DNA of 64,000 bases from Streptomyces sp. HmicA12 (lineage in GTDB: Bacteria; Actinomycetota; Actinomycetes; Streptomycetales; Streptomycetaceae). The stretch spans positions 109,317 to 173,316 of the forward strand of contig NZ_KB891808.1 of the NCBI RefSeq assembly GCF_000373565.1, read 5' to 3'. Position numbers and translations under genes: made by a program. A model generated the notes under the pieces. It made no database searches and was not told where the DNA came from. It saw only the letters and a program-made list of their open reading frames with translations. The stretch's first letter is position 1; every line of letters starts with the position of its first letter. Of this stretch, positions 1 to 9,138 are shown one piece after another.

Positions 1-1
1 C

Positions 2-532
2 AACCGGCTGATCGAGGAGTGGGACATCAGCGCCCACGACATGCAGTCGATCCGCAACGCCGGTGCCATCGGCCCGATCGTCGCCACGATCAACGCCGGC
101 GCCGACTCGACCTCCGCGCGCAAGTGGTGGATGGGCGAGCTGGCCCGCTCCGCGAACGAGCAGCAGGTCGAGCTCGGTGCGCTGCCCATCACGCCGGAGC
201 AGGTGGCGCGGGTGTCGGAGCTGGTCGCCAAGGGTGACCTCAACGACAAGCTGGCCCGTCAGGTCATCGACGGCGTGCTCAAGGGTGAGGGCACGCCGGA
301 CGAGGTCGTCGACAAGCGCGGCCTGAAGGTCGTCTCGGACGAGGGCGCGCTGAACACCGCCGTCGACGAGGCCATCGCCGGCAACGCCGGGATCGTCGCC
401 AAGATCCAGTCCGGCAAGGTCGCCGCCGCCGGAGCCCTGGTGGGCGCCGTCATGAAGGCGACCCGGGGCCAGGCCGACGCGGCCCGCGTCAAGGAACTGA
501 TCCTGGAGAAGCTGGGCGTCAGCGAAGGCTGA
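2..532 (+). CDS. gatB: Asp/Glu-tRNA amidotransferase subunit B, C-terminal part (partial)
   Basis: The reading frame is already open at base 2, so the 5' part lies outside the window; 176 residues remain. They form the end of GatB, the subunit of the GatCAB complex that converts misacylated Glu-tRNA(Gln) or Asp-tRNA(Asn) to the correct amide form in the cytoplasm. The alpha-helical tail (GatB/YqeY type) is recognisable: a WW-M-GEL stretch near the start, then helices ending KELILEKLGVSEG, typical of the tRNA-binding tail. The TGA stop is followed within 20 bases by a strong hairpin, so it is probably the last gene of a gatCAB unit. Identification is confident; the upstream partners cannot be seen. 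Confidence 0.93.
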   Translation, partial: NRLIEEWDISAHDMQSIRNAGAIGPIVATINAGADSTSARKWWMGELARSANEQQVELGALPITPEQVARVSELVAKGDLNDKLARQVIDGVLKGEGTPDEVVDKRGLKVVSDEGALNTAVDEAIAGNAGIVAKIQSGKVAAAGALVGAVMKATRGQADAARVKELILEKLGVSEG

Positions 533-547
533 ACACTGTTGTGGTGC

Positions 548-575
548 GGAGGGGCTGGAGACATCCGGCCCCTCC
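548..575 (+). terminator. Stem-loop after gatB
   Basis: An 8-bp perfect stem (ggaggggc at 548-555, gcccctcc at 568-575) with a 12-nt loop starts 16 bases after the gatB stop. There is no T-run, as is usual for Streptomyces terminators. Its right arm is also the left end of the dispersed repeat listed next. Confidence 0.6.
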
Positions 576-610
576 GTCGTGTGAGGAGCGGGGGTCCGGG
601 GCGGAGCCCC
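568..610 (+). repeat. Dispersed Streptomyces palindromic repeat, copy 1
   Basis: A 43-bp copy with two nested inverted repeats: gcccctcc with gaggagc, then ggggtccggggcggagcccc. The same element occurs at 44098-44139 and 51500-51541. It ends directly against the probable GTG start of the next gene, so it makes up the 5' leader of that transcript. Confidence 0.75.
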
Positions 611-1882
611 GTGGAACGGAGCAGCACTCTGAGTACCACCTCGGCCGAAATCCTGGCTCTGGCCCTTCTCCTGGTCACCCTCGCCTTCGCGGTCCTGCGC
701 CCCCGCAATCTGCCGGAGGCGGTCGCCGCCGTGCCCGCCGCCGCCCTCGTGGTGGCCGTCGGCGCCGTCAGCCCCGACCACGCCTGGGCCGAGACCAAGG
801 AGCTGCTCCCGGTCGTCGGCTTCCTCGCCGCGATCCTGCTGCTCGCCCAACTCTGCGCCGACGAGGGCCTGTTCAAGGCCGCGGGCGACGCCGTGGCGCG
901 GGCCTGTCACGGCAGCCCGACCCGGATGCTCGGCGGGGTCTTCGCGGTCGCCGCGGGCATCACCGCCGTCCTGAGCCTGGACGCCACCGTCGTCCTGCTC
1001 ACCCCGGTCGTCTTCGCCACGGCCGCCCGGATCGGCGCGCGGCCGCGCCCGCACGTCTACGCGAGCGCCCACCTGGCCAACTCGGCGTCCCTGCTGCTGC
1101 CGGTCTCCAACCTCACCAACCTGCTGGCCTTCGCCGCGAGCGGCCTGAGCTTCACCCGCTTCGCGGGGCTGATGGCGCTGCCGTGGCTGGTGGCCATCGG
1201 CATCGAGTACGCGGTGTTCCGGCGGTACTTCGCCACGGACCTGGCCGCCCCCGCGCACGCCCCGGACGAGGCGGAGCCGACCGGTGTCCCGGTGTTCACC
1301 CTGACCGTGCTCGCCCTGACCCTGGCCGGGTTCGCCGTCGCCTCGTTCGCCGGGATCGAGCCGGTGTGGGCGGCGCTCGCCGGGGCGATCGTGCTCGGCG
1401 CGCGGGCCCTCGCCCGGCGCGAGTCCACGCCGGGCGAACTGCTGAAGTCGGCGAACCTGCCGTTCTGCCTGTTCGTCCTCGCGCTCGGCATCGTCGTCAA
1501 GGCGGTCGTCGACAACGGGCTCGGCGACGTCATCGGACACGTCCTGCCCGACGGCTCCTCGCTGCCCGCGCTGCTCGCCGTCACCGCCGTCGCGGCGCTG
1601 CTCGCGAACCTGATCAACAACCTGCCCGCGACCCTCGCCCTGCTGCCGGTGGTCGCCCCGGCCGGTCCGGGTCCGGTCCTCGCCGCCCTCATCGGCGTCA
1701 ACGTCGGCCCGAACCTCACGTACGTCGGCTCGCTCGCGACCCTGCTGTGGCGGCGCATCGTGCACGCGCACGGCACCGAACCCGAGCTCGGCGACTTCAC
1801 CCGGCTCGGACTGCTGACCGTGCCCGCGACGCTCGTCGCGTCGACCGCGGCGCTGTGGGCGGGGCTCCAACTCCTCGGCTGA
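611..1882 (+). CDS. ArsB/NhaD (SLC13-like) family membrane permease
   Basis: 423-residue integral membrane protein with about 10-12 hydrophobic segments. The repeated pattern of long helices broken by short polar loops, the SLDATVVLLTP stretch near residue 120, NSASLLLPVSNLTNLL in the first half and the matching NLINNLPATLALLP in the second half are typical of the ion-transporter superfamily (ArsB, NhaD, SLC13). The substrate cannot be read from sequence; neighbouring arsenic genes (arsR, arsC) are absent, so an arsenite role is not supported. Start choice: GTG 611 directly abuts the dispersed repeat. The frame is open to 539, and a CTG at 629 has a better placed GGAG (618-621), so the true start may be 629. 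Confidence 0.72.
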   Translation: MERSSTLSTTSAEILALALLLVTLAFAVLRPRNLPEAVAAVPAAALVVAVGAVSPDHAWAETKELLPVVGFLAAILLLAQLCADEGLFKAAGDAVARACHGSPTRMLGGVFAVAAGITAVLSLDATVVLLTPVVFATAARIGARPRPHVYASAHLANSASLLLPVSNLTNLLAFAASGLSFTRFAGLMALPWLVAIGIEYAVFRRYFATDLAAPAHAPDEAEPTGVPVFTLTVLALTLAGFAVASFAGIEPVWAALAGAIVLGARALARRESTPGELLKSANLPFCLFVLALGIVVKAVVDNGLGDVIGHVLPDGSSLPALLAVTAVAALLANLINNLPATLALLPVVAPAGPGPVLAALIGVNVGPNLTYVGSLATLLWRRIVHAHGTEPELGDFTRLGLLTVPATLVASTAALWAGLQLLG

Positions 1883-2052
1883 GAAAGGGCTGTGAAGCCG
1901 GACGACGCGCTGTGAGGAACGACACGAAAGCGACAAACGATCACGTTTGCCTGTAAGAGTGACTGGCCACTGCTCACGTGTTCTTTGCGGGCTCGTCCCT
2001 TATATGCGATTGCTCCCTGTCAAAGATCCATGAACGTCCAGGGAGCACGCCT

Positions 2053-4275
2053 GTGGCCACCCTCGCCCGCTGGTGCGTCCGGCACCGGCTCGTCGTCGTC
2101 CTGCTGTGGCTGCTCGCGCTCGGCGGGACGAGTGCGGCCGCCGCGGTCGCCGGTTCCGCGTACTCGAACGACTACGAGGCGCCCGGCACCGAATCGGGCC
2201 GCGCCACCTTGCTCCTCGACGAGAACTTCGCCGGGCTCGGCGGCGACAGCGACACCGTCGTCTGGCACATCGACGGCTCCACCGTCCGGGCCGCCGACGT
2301 CGAGAAGACGATGAGCAACACGCTGGAGGAGATCGCCGCGCTGCCCGGCGTCTCGTCCGTCGGCTCCCCGTACGACGCCCGGGGCGCGGGCCAGATCAGC
2401 GCCGACGGGCACACCGCGTACGCCACCGTCACCTTCGACGAGCAGGCCGACGACATCCCGGCCGACCGGGCGCGGGCCGTCGTCGACACGGCCGAGGACG
2501 CCGAGAGCCATGGGCCGAACGGCCTCGACGTCGAGCTGGGCGGCAGCGCCGTCGCGCTCACCGAGTCGACCTCGGCACACCTGTCGGAGGTCATCGGCGT
2601 CGTCGTCGCGGCCGTGGTCCTCTTCCTCGCCTTCGGGTCGCTCGCGGCCGCCGCACTGCCCATCGCCACCGCACTGGTCAGCGTCGGGACGGCGTACGCG
2701 GGCATCGTGCTGCTCGGCCACGCGATGACCGTGGCGGACTTCGCGCCCATGCTCGGCATGCTCGTCGGGCTCGGCGTCGGGATCGACTACGCGCTGTTCA
2801 TCGTCACCCGGCACCGGAAGGGCCTGAAGCGGGGACTTCCGGTCGCGGTCGCCGCCGAGCGGGCCGTCGCCACCACCGGGCGGGCCGTCGTCTTCGCCGG
2901 CGCGACCGTCTGCATCGCCCTGCTCGGCATGCTGCTCCTGAACCTGAGCTTCCTGAACGGCGTCGCCATCGCCGCCTCCGTCACCGTGCTGCTCACCGTC
3001 GCCGCGTCCGTGACGCTGCTGCCGTCGCTGCTCTCGTACCTCGGCATGCGCGCCCTGTCCCGGCGCGAGCGGCGCCGGCTCGCCGAGCACGGGCCCGAAC
3101 CGGAGCTGCCCACCGGGCTCGCCGCGCGCTGGGCCGCGTTCGTCGAGCGCCACCCCAAGCTGCTCGGCGGCATCGCGCTCGCCGTGATCACGGTCCTCGC
3201 GCTGCCCACCCTCTCCCTCCACCTCGGCACCTCCGACCAGGGCAACAACCCGAGGACGAGCACGACCCGGCAGGCGTACGACCTGCTCGCCGACGGCTTC
3301 GGGCCCGGCGTGAACGGCCCGCTCACCCTCGTCACCCAGGTCGACGGCGCCCAGGACAAGGCCGCCCTCCAGCACCTCGCGAGCGACCTGCGGACCACCG
3401 ACGGGGTCGCCGCCGTCTCCCCGATCACGTACAACGGCGACGACTCGGCCGCGTACCTCTCCGTCGCGCCGACGTCCGCGCCCCAGTCGCAGCGGACCAG
3501 CGACCTCGTCGACCGGCTGCGGACGGACGTCGTCCCCGCGTCCGGCCTCGACGCCCAGGTCGGCGGTGTCACCGCGAGCTACGACGACTTCGCCGAGGTC
3601 ATCGTCGGCAAGCTGCCGCTGTTCGTGGGCGCCGTCGTCGGACTCGGCTGCCTCCTGCTGCTCCTGGCCTTCCGCTCGCTCGGCATCCCGCTGAAGGCCG
3701 CCGCGATGAACATCGCGGCGGTGGCCGCGGCCTTCGGCGTCGTCGTCGCGATCTTCCAGTGGGGCTGGGGGAGCGAGCTCATGGGGCTCGGGGCGTCCGG
3801 GCCCATCGAACCCTTCCTCCCCGTGATCATGGTCTCCGTCCTCTTCGGGCTCTCCATGGACTACCAGGTGTTCCTGGTCAGCCGGATGTACGAGGAGTGG
3901 CTGGAGACCGGCGACAACCGGCGGGCCGTGCGGGTCGGGCTCGCCGAGACCAGCCGCGTGATCAACTCGGCCGCCGTGATCATGATCTCGGTCTTCCTGG
4001 CCTTCGTGCTCAGCGGGGACCGGGTGATCGCGATGTTCGGCATCGCGCTCGCGGTCGCCGTCGCCGTGGACGCGTTCATCCTGCGTACGTTGCTGGTCCC
4101 GGCCCTGATGCACCTGCTCGGCGGCGCCAACTGGTGGCTGCCCCGCTGGCTCGGCCGCATCCTGCCGCGCATCAGCATCGAGCCGCCCGAGTGCCGCGCG
4201 GCCCATGAGAGGCTGGAGGTCCCCGATGAGCTGCAGCTGAAGGAGTCCTCCGATGTACGCGATACCGCTCGGTGA
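2053..4275 (+). CDS. MMPL family RND-type membrane exporter
   Basis: 740 residues with the duplicated MMPL architecture: one TM helix, a large external loop (about 40-180), a five-helix bundle (about 190-355), a cytoplasmic linker, a second external loop (about 400-530) and a second helix bundle (about 540-690). GIDYALF in the first half and SMDYQVF in the second are the paired motifs that carry the proton-relay aspartate/tyrosine in MmpL3-like proteins. Such proteins export lipids or hydrophobic small molecules using the proton gradient. I chose GTG 2053 because it follows an AGGGAG ribosome site and begins right before the first TM helix; the upstream extension looks non-coding. The 3' end overlaps the next gene by 23 bases, implying co-translation. 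The substrate is unknown. Confidence 0.88.
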   Translation: MATLARWCVRHRLVVVLLWLLALGGTSAAAAVAGSAYSNDYEAPGTESGRATLLLDENFAGLGGDSDTVVWHIDGSTVRAADVEKTMSNTLEEIAALPGVSSVGSPYDARGAGQISADGHTAYATVTFDEQADDIPADRARAVVDTAEDAESHGPNGLDVELGGSAVALTESTSAHLSEVIGVVVAAVVLFLAFGSLAAAALPIATALVSVGTAYAGIVLLGHAMTVADFAPMLGMLVGLGVGIDYALFIVTRHRKGLKRGLPVAVAAERAVATTGRAVVFAGATVCIALLGMLLLNLSFLNGVAIAASVTVLLTVAASVTLLPSLLSYLGMRALSRRERRRLAEHGPEPELPTGLAARWAAFVERHPKLLGGIALAVITVLALPTLSLHLGTSDQGNNPRTSTTRQAYDLLADGFGPGVNGPLTLVTQVDGAQDKAALQHLASDLRTTDGVAAVSPITYNGDDSAAYLSVAPTSAPQSQRTSDLVDRLRTDVVPASGLDAQVGGVTASYDDFAEVIVGKLPLFVGAVVGLGCLLLLLAFRSLGIPLKAAAMNIAAVAAAFGVVVAIFQWGWGSELMGLGASGPIEPFLPVIMVSVLFGLSMDYQVFLVSRMYEEWLETGDNRRAVRVGLAETSRVINSAAVIMISVFLAFVLSGDRVIAMFGIALAVAVAVDAFILRTLLVPALMHLLGGANWWLPRWLGRILPRISIEPPECRAAHERLEVPDELQLKESSDVRDTAR

Positions 4276-4822
4276 CGAGGGAGCCGAGCTGCGGCCCCTG
4301 GAGCCCTGGCACGCCGAGGAGTTCCTCGCGAACCTGGAGCGCGGGCGGGAGTTCATCGGGCAGTACATCCCGTTCGGCTCCCAGGCCACCGACGTCGACT
4401 CGGCGCGCGGCACCCTCCAGCGGTACGCCGACATGCGGGCCGCGGACACCGGCTCGTACCACGGCATCTGGCTCGACGGGAAGCTCGTCGGCGGGGTGCT
4501 CACGCTCAACTTCGACGCCGCGACGGGCAACGCGGAGGTGGGCTGCTGGCTGGAGCCGGCGGCGACCGGGCGCGGCCTGATCACGCGCGCGATGCGGATC
4601 CTGCTCGACTGGGTCGTCCTGGAGCGCGGCATCCACCGGGTGGAATGGGTGGCAGCGTCCGGAAACGTCGCGAGCCTCAACGTCGCCCGACGTCTCGGTT
4701 TCGTTAAGGACGGAGTGCGCCGCGAGGCGCACGAGTGGCGCGGCACCCGCCATGACCTGGAGGTCTGGTCCGTGCTCGGCCCGGAGTGGCGCAGCGCACG
4801 CGACGCGCACAAGGAACGTTAA
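4253..4822 (+). CDS. GNAT N-acetyltransferase, RimJ/RimL type
   Basis: 189 residues of single GNAT domain. Typical landmarks are the N-terminal LRPLEPWHAEEF segment, the central strand with GVLTLNF, the acetyl-CoA pyrophosphate loop region EPAATGRGLITRAMRILLDW (a Q/RxxGxG/A variant) and the C-terminal NVASLNVARRLGFVKDGVRREAH block characteristic of the RimJ/RimL subfamily. These enzymes acetylate ribosomal protein N-termini or small amines; the substrate here is unknown. The start lies inside the end of the MMPL gene, preceded by GAAGGAG, so the two are translationally coupled. Possibly it modifies or detoxifies something the exporter handles, but that is inference. Confidence 0.88.
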   Translation: MYAIPLGDEGAELRPLEPWHAEEFLANLERGREFIGQYIPFGSQATDVDSARGTLQRYADMRAADTGSYHGIWLDGKLVGGVLTLNFDAATGNAEVGCWLEPAATGRGLITRAMRILLDWVVLERGIHRVEWVAASGNVASLNVARRLGFVKDGVRREAHEWRGTRHDLEVWSVLGPEWRSARDAHKER

Positions 4823-4857
4823 GAGACCTCTCAGACAGCGTCCGTACGGTGCGCAGC

Positions 4858-5520
4858 ATGACTACCAAGACTGACGCGCAGAACGAGGCCAACGAGGCCA
4901 CCAAGGCCAAGGCCTCCGACGAGGCCGCCGAGGTCACCGGGGCCACCGAGCCCGCCGGGACGACCGGCGCCGCCAAGGCCGACGTCAAGAAGTCCGAGGC
5001 CGACGTCAAGAAGTCCGACGCCGGCGCCGAGAAGTCCGAGGTCGCCGTCGAGGACCTCACCGACGACGAGATCGAGGCCGAACTCGCGGCGCGGGCCGGG
5101 CAGAACGCCCCGTCGGGCCCGACCGGCGTCGGCCAGGGCGCGGCCGCCATCGTCTCCACGGCGCTCGGCTTCCTCTCCATGTCCGGCAGCTGGCTCGGCA
5201 CGGTCGTGAGCGCCCGCGAGACCCTCACCGGCCAGCTCACCCTCTCCACCAACTCGAGCGCGGGCGTCGCCGCCCAGGTGAAGGAGGGCTACACCGACGG
5301 CTGGCACGCCATGGCGGCCGTCGGCGGAGTCTTCGCGCTCGTCGCCCTGATCGTCGGCGTCGTCGTACTGGCCCGCCCCGCCTTCGGCACGCCCGGCAGG
5401 CCGCAGGCCACCTGGATCAAGTCCGTGGCCTGGGCCGGTGTCTCCCTCGGTGTCATCGGACTGCTCCTCGCCGTCGCCAAGTACACCGACATGATCTTCG
5501 GCACGCCCGGTCTGAGCTGA
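4858..5520 (+). CDS. Conserved membrane protein with Lys/Ala/Glu-rich N-terminus
   Basis: 220 residues. The first ~85 are a low-complexity, charged, probably disordered region with repeated DVKKSEA/DAGAEKSE units; after that come a small Gly/Ala segment (about 95-115), a Thr/Ser-rich external loop, and two clear TM helices (about 145-170 and 185-205). Membrane location with an intracellular charged tail is likely. I recognise no catalytic motif and assign no function. ATG 4858 was chosen over the upstream in-frame starts because those overlap the end of the GNAT gene and have non-coding composition. A strong terminator follows. Confidence 0.75.
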   Translation: MTTKTDAQNEANEATKAKASDEAAEVTGATEPAGTTGAAKADVKKSEADVKKSDAGAEKSEVAVEDLTDDEIEAELAARAGQNAPSGPTGVGQGAAAIVSTALGFLSMSGSWLGTVVSARETLTGQLTLSTNSSAGVAAQVKEGYTDGWHAMAAVGGVFALVALIVGVVVLARPAFGTPGRPQATWIKSVAWAGVSLGVIGLLLAVAKYTDMIFGTPGLS

Positions 5521-5539
5521 CCCCTCACTAAGCACCCCC

Positions 5540-5591
5540 AGGGGGCCTTAGGCGCGTACACCTCCCCCGAGTACGCCGCCTAAGGCCCCCT
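5540..5591 (+). terminator. Strong long-stem terminator
   Basis: Nearly perfect 20-bp stem: the arm at 5540-5559 (agggggccttaggc then gcgtac) pairs with 5571-5591, with one bulged base and an 11-nt loop. It sits about 20 bases past the stop at 5520 and is the strongest hairpin in the first 10 kb. Confidence 0.9.
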
Positions 5592-5705
5592 CGTCGTCAC
5601 AGATGAGGCACTCTCCCGATGTGCCGCACCCCCCTGGGAAACGAAAGTTGAGTCATCGCGGTGAACGGCCGCGAGAAGCGCACCGATCGTCACCAGGGAG
5701 ACGAG

Positions 5706-5897
5706 ATGTTCGAGTACGAGATGCACCAGGTCCGCGCCGCCGAACTCGTCCGCGAGGCCGACGAGTACCGGCTCGTCCGCGCCGCCCGTGAGGCCCGCAA
5801 GGCCCGCAAGGCACGCGGTGGTTCCGAAGGCCAGGACACCGAGGGGCGGGTGAGTACCCACAGCCCGCGCCGGTCGCGGTTCGCCCGCACGGCATGA
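5706..5897 (+). CDS. Small basic protein, 63 residues, unknown function
   Basis: Short highly charged protein starting MFEYEMHQVRAAELVREADEY and continuing with an Arg/Ala/Lys helix (REARKARKARGG), then a polar tail rich in Ser and Arg. The helix pattern suggests a DNA-, RNA- or membrane-surface-interacting peptide, but no family is recognised. ATG 5706 follows an AGGGAG ribosome site at the correct distance; an alternative GTG at 5661 would add 15 residues without a good site. Its stop overlaps an upstream open extension of the next gene by 4 bases. Confidence 0.6.
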   Translation: MFEYEMHQVRAAELVREADEYRLVRAAREARKARKARGGSEGQDTEGRVSTHSPRRSRFARTA

Positions 5898-6010
5898 GCG
5901 CCGCGCCCCGGTCCGGGGGAGTGGGGAGAGGGGAGGACGGCGTGTCGGCCGGCCTCCCCTTCCCGCTGCTCGGAGCGGAAAACCGTGCCGTGCTGTCGGA
6001 CCCGTGTGCG

Positions 6011-9000
6011 ATGCTCGGCGCTGTGGAGACCAGGTCTGTCAGCCCGGTGTTCGTCGGCCGCGCCGACGAACTGGGCATATTGCACACCGCCCTCGCCCGC
6101 GCCGCCGACGGCGAGCCCCAGGCTCTGCTGCTCGGCGGGGAGGCCGGGGTCGGCAAGACGCGACTCGTCGAGGAGTTCGCCGCGGCCGCCTGCGAGCGGG
6201 GTGCCGTCGTCGTCACCGGCGGCTGCGTCGAGATCGGCGCCGACGGGCTGCCGTTCGCGCCGTTCTCCAGCGCCCTGCACGCGCTGCGCCGCAGGCTGAC
6301 CGACGCGTTCGACGCGGCGGCGGCCGGCCGCGAGGACGAACTCGCCCGCGTGCTGCCGGAGTTGCGCGATCTGTCGGCGCCCGGCATCCGGCCCGGCGAG
6401 CGCGGGGACGAGGGCGCCACGGCCCGGCTCTTCGAACTCACCGCACGCCTGCTCGAACAGGTCGCCGCCGAGCACCCGGTGGTGGTCGTCCTCGAAGACC
6501 TGCACTGGGCGGACGCCTCCACCCGCCACCTGCTCTCGTACCTCTTCCGCACCCTGCGCACCGGCCGCCTCACCGTCGTCGCCACCTACCGCGCCGACGA
6601 CGTGCACCGCCGCCACCCGCTGCGCCCCCTGCTGGCCGAGCTCGACCGGCTGCGCACCGTCACCCGCATCGAACTCGGCCGCCTGACCCGCGACGAGGTC
6701 GCCCGCCAGATCGCCGGCATCATCGCCGCCGAACCCGAGCGGTCCCTGGTCGACGACATCTACCACCGCTCCGACGGCAACGCGTTCTTCGTGGAGGAGC
6801 TCGCCGTCTCCGCCGCCGAGGGCTGCGCCACCGGGCTGACCGACTCCCTGCGCGACATCCTGCTCGTGCGCGTCGAATCACTGCCCGAGGCCGCCCAGCG
6901 CGTCGCCCGGCTCTGCGCCGAGGGCGGCTCCACCGTCGAGTACCCGCTGCTCGCGGCCGTCGCCGGGCTCGGCGAGGACGCCCTCATCGAGGCACTGCGC
7001 GCCGCCGTCGGCGCCAACCTCCTGCTCGCATCCCCGGACGGAGACGGCTACCGCTTCCGGCACTCCCTGGTCCGCGAGGCGGTCAGCGACGACCTGCTGC
7101 CCGGCGAGCGCTCCCGCATCAACCGCCGCTACGCGCAGGCCCTGGAGGCCGATCCGGCGCTGATCCCCGCCGAAGCCCGCGTCATGCGCCTGGCCACGTA
7201 CTGGTACCACGCCCATGACCCCGCCAAGGCCCTGCCGGCCGTGCTCGACGCGTCCGTGGAAGCCCGCCACCGGCACGCCTACTCCGAGCAACTGAGGCTC
7301 CTGGAGCGGGCGATGGAACTGTGGGACGGAGCGCCGGAGGACGTCCGCGCCGACCTGCGCATGGGCACCTACGTGCAGTCGTACCGCGCCTGCGGCTGCG
7401 AGCCCGCCGAGACCCGCCTCGACTACCTCGACATCATGGCCGAGGCCACCGTCGCGGGCCGGCTGTGCGGCGAGCGGGAACGCGCACTGAAGATCAGCAA
7501 GCGCGCCCTCAGGATCCTGGACGAGGCCGCCGCGAAGGGCGAGGGCGACCCCCTGCTCGCCGCCTGGTTCTGGCTCCAGCGCTCCCGGAGCATCTCCCAC
7601 ATCGGCCGCGGCGACGGCTGGGAGGAGATCGCCCGGGCCCAGGAACTCGTCCGCGGCCTGCCGCCGTCGGCCGTGCACGCCGAGGTCCTCGCCAACGCGG
7701 CGGCCTGGGGCATGCTGCACACCCCGGGCCCCGATGCCCTCGCCGACGCCGAGCGCGCCGTCGAGTACGCCCGCATGGTCGGCGACGAGGAGACCGAACT
7801 GCACGCCCGGCTCATCCTCGGCGGCCTCCTCGTCGACTCCGGCTCCGTCGACGAGGGCTTCGCCGAGATGTACGCCGTCCGCGAGCGCTCCGTCGTCCTC
7901 GGCCTGATGTCCCGGATCAGCAACGTCCACGTGAACCTCCCCTCCCACCTGGAGAGCTCGGGCCGCTCCGCCGAAGCCGTCCGCATCTGCGACGAGGGCA
8001 TCAAGGTGTGCCGCCGCCACGGACTGACCGACACCAAGGCCTGGATCCGCGGCAACAAGGCGGAGTCGCTCGTCTCGCTCGGCCGCTGGGACGAGGCGGT
8101 GAAGGCGGCCGAATGGACCCGCCGCTCCGCCCTGAGCGACAAGCCGCGCGGCACCTCGTGCACTCAGCTCGCCGCGGTCGCCATCGGCCGGGGCGCCTTC
8201 CAGGAGGCCGCCGACCGGCTCGCCGACGCACGCACGTCCTTCGGCACGCACGACCCGCAACCGCAGCACGACCTGCCCATGGCCCACCTCACCGTCGAGC
8301 TCGCCGCCGCCCAGGGCCGGCCGCTCGACGCCCGCGCCGAACTCGACCGCCTCGTCACCGCCGGGCTGCCGCCCGCCATGCAGCAGCGCTACACCTGGCC
8401 GCTGCTGCGCGCCGCCGCGCAGGCCGAGGCCGACGCCCGCGGCCTGCCCGCCGCCGACGCCGAACGCGCCGAGGCCGTCGCCCGCATCCGGGACACCGCC
8501 AAGCTCCAGGCCACCCCGGTCCCGGTCTGGCACGCCTACGAGCAGTGGGTGCGCACCGAACTCCTGCGCGCCGAGGGCCGCGACACCCCCGGCGACTGGG
8601 AGACCACGGTCACCCTCCTCGAACCTCTCGACCGCCCCTACGACCTGTCCCGCGCCCGGCACCGCCTCGCCGAGTCCCTCCTCGCCCGCGCGGAGGCGGA
8701 CGACCGCGACCGCGCCACCGAACTGCTCCGCCTCGCCGCGGCCGTCGCCGACCACCTCGGCGCCCGCCCGCTCGCCGAGTCCGTCGCCCTGCTCGCCCAG
8801 CGCGCCCGGATCGGCCTCACCCGCGACGTACCCCGGCCGGGCGCCCCGGCCGACCCCGCCGAGGAGTTCGGCCTGACCAGCCGCGAGCGCGACGTCCTGC
8901 GCCTGGTCACCGCGGGCCGCAGCAACCGCCAGATCGCCGAGGAGCTCTTCATCTCCCCGAAGACCGCCAGCGTCCACGTCTCCAACATCCTGGCCAAGCT

Positions 9001-9073
9001 GGGCGTCGCCGGCCGCGGCGAGGCGGCGGCCCTGGCCCACCGCCTCCGCCTCGTCCCGTCGGTCAGCGCCTGA
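6011..9073 (+). CDS. LuxR family ATP-binding regulator (LAL)
   Basis: 1020-residue LAL-type transcription factor. The N-terminus carries an AAA/STAND ATPase: FVGRADEL, Walker A GGEAGVGKT, Walker B VVVVLEDLHWAD. A long middle of helical repeats (TPR/MalT-like) follows, and the C-terminus has a LuxR/GerE helix-turn-helix (LTSRERDVLRLV ... SNRQIAEELF ... KTASVHVSNILAKLG). Such proteins activate catabolic or secondary-metabolic genes in response to an unknown ligand. Start is uncertain: ATG 6011 and GTG 6023 both sit just before the first domain, neither with an obvious ribosome site; the frame is open to 5894. A second LAL with a nearly identical HTH lies at 21734-24724. Confidence 0.88.
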   Translation: MLGAVETRSVSPVFVGRADELGILHTALARAADGEPQALLLGGEAGVGKTRLVEEFAAAACERGAVVVTGGCVEIGADGLPFAPFSSALHALRRRLTDAFDAAAAGREDELARVLPELRDLSAPGIRPGERGDEGATARLFELTARLLEQVAAEHPVVVVLEDLHWADASTRHLLSYLFRTLRTGRLTVVATYRADDVHRRHPLRPLLAELDRLRTVTRIELGRLTRDEVARQIAGIIAAEPERSLVDDIYHRSDGNAFFVEELAVSAAEGCATGLTDSLRDILLVRVESLPEAAQRVARLCAEGGSTVEYPLLAAVAGLGEDALIEALRAAVGANLLLASPDGDGYRFRHSLVREAVSDDLLPGERSRINRRYAQALEADPALIPAEARVMRLATYWYHAHDPAKALPAVLDASVEARHRHAYSEQLRLLERAMELWDGAPEDVRADLRMGTYVQSYRACGCEPAETRLDYLDIMAEATVAGRLCGERERALKISKRALRILDEAAAKGEGDPLLAAWFWLQRSRSISHIGRGDGWEEIARAQELVRGLPPSAVHAEVLANAAAWGMLHTPGPDALADAERAVEYARMVGDEETELHARLILGGLLVDSGSVDEGFAEMYAVRERSVVLGLMSRISNVHVNLPSHLESSGRSAEAVRICDEGIKVCRRHGLTDTKAWIRGNKAESLVSLGRWDEAVKAAEWTRRSALSDKPRGTSCTQLAAVAIGRGAFQEAADRLADARTSFGTHDPQPQHDLPMAHLTVELAAAQGRPLDARAELDRLVTAGLPPAMQQRYTWPLLRAAAQAEADARGLPAADAERAEAVARIRDTAKLQATPVPVWHAYEQWVRTELLRAEGRDTPGDWETTVTLLEPLDRPYDLSRARHRLAESLLARAEADDRDRATELLRLAAAVADHLGARPLAESVALLAQRARIGLTRDVPRPGAPADPAEEFGLTSRERDVLRLVTAGRSNRQIAEELFISPKTASVHVSNILAKLGVAGRGEAAALAHRLRLVPSVSA

Positions 9074-9138
9074 GGCCTCGGTCGGGCCCTCCCGTACGCT
9101 GGACGGAAGGCTCGGCCCGGCCACGCGAGGGAGACATC

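Noticed and set aside
539..1882. Arsenite efflux assignment for the ArsB-like permease
   Set aside because: Only the fold is supported; no arsR, arsC or metal-binding residues specific to arsenic are nearby.
2020..4812. 930-codon open frame on the minus strand
   Set aside because: It is antisense to the MMPL and GNAT genes, with low-complexity Arg/Gly/Asp/Glu composition typical of shadows in high-GC DNA; the plus-strand proteins have clear domains.
7321..9138. Long plus-strand frame running into the small 70-residue gene
   Set aside because: The part before 9139 is a +1 frame shadow of the LAL gene (Arg/Pro-rich). Only the last 70 codons have normal composition and a ribosome site.
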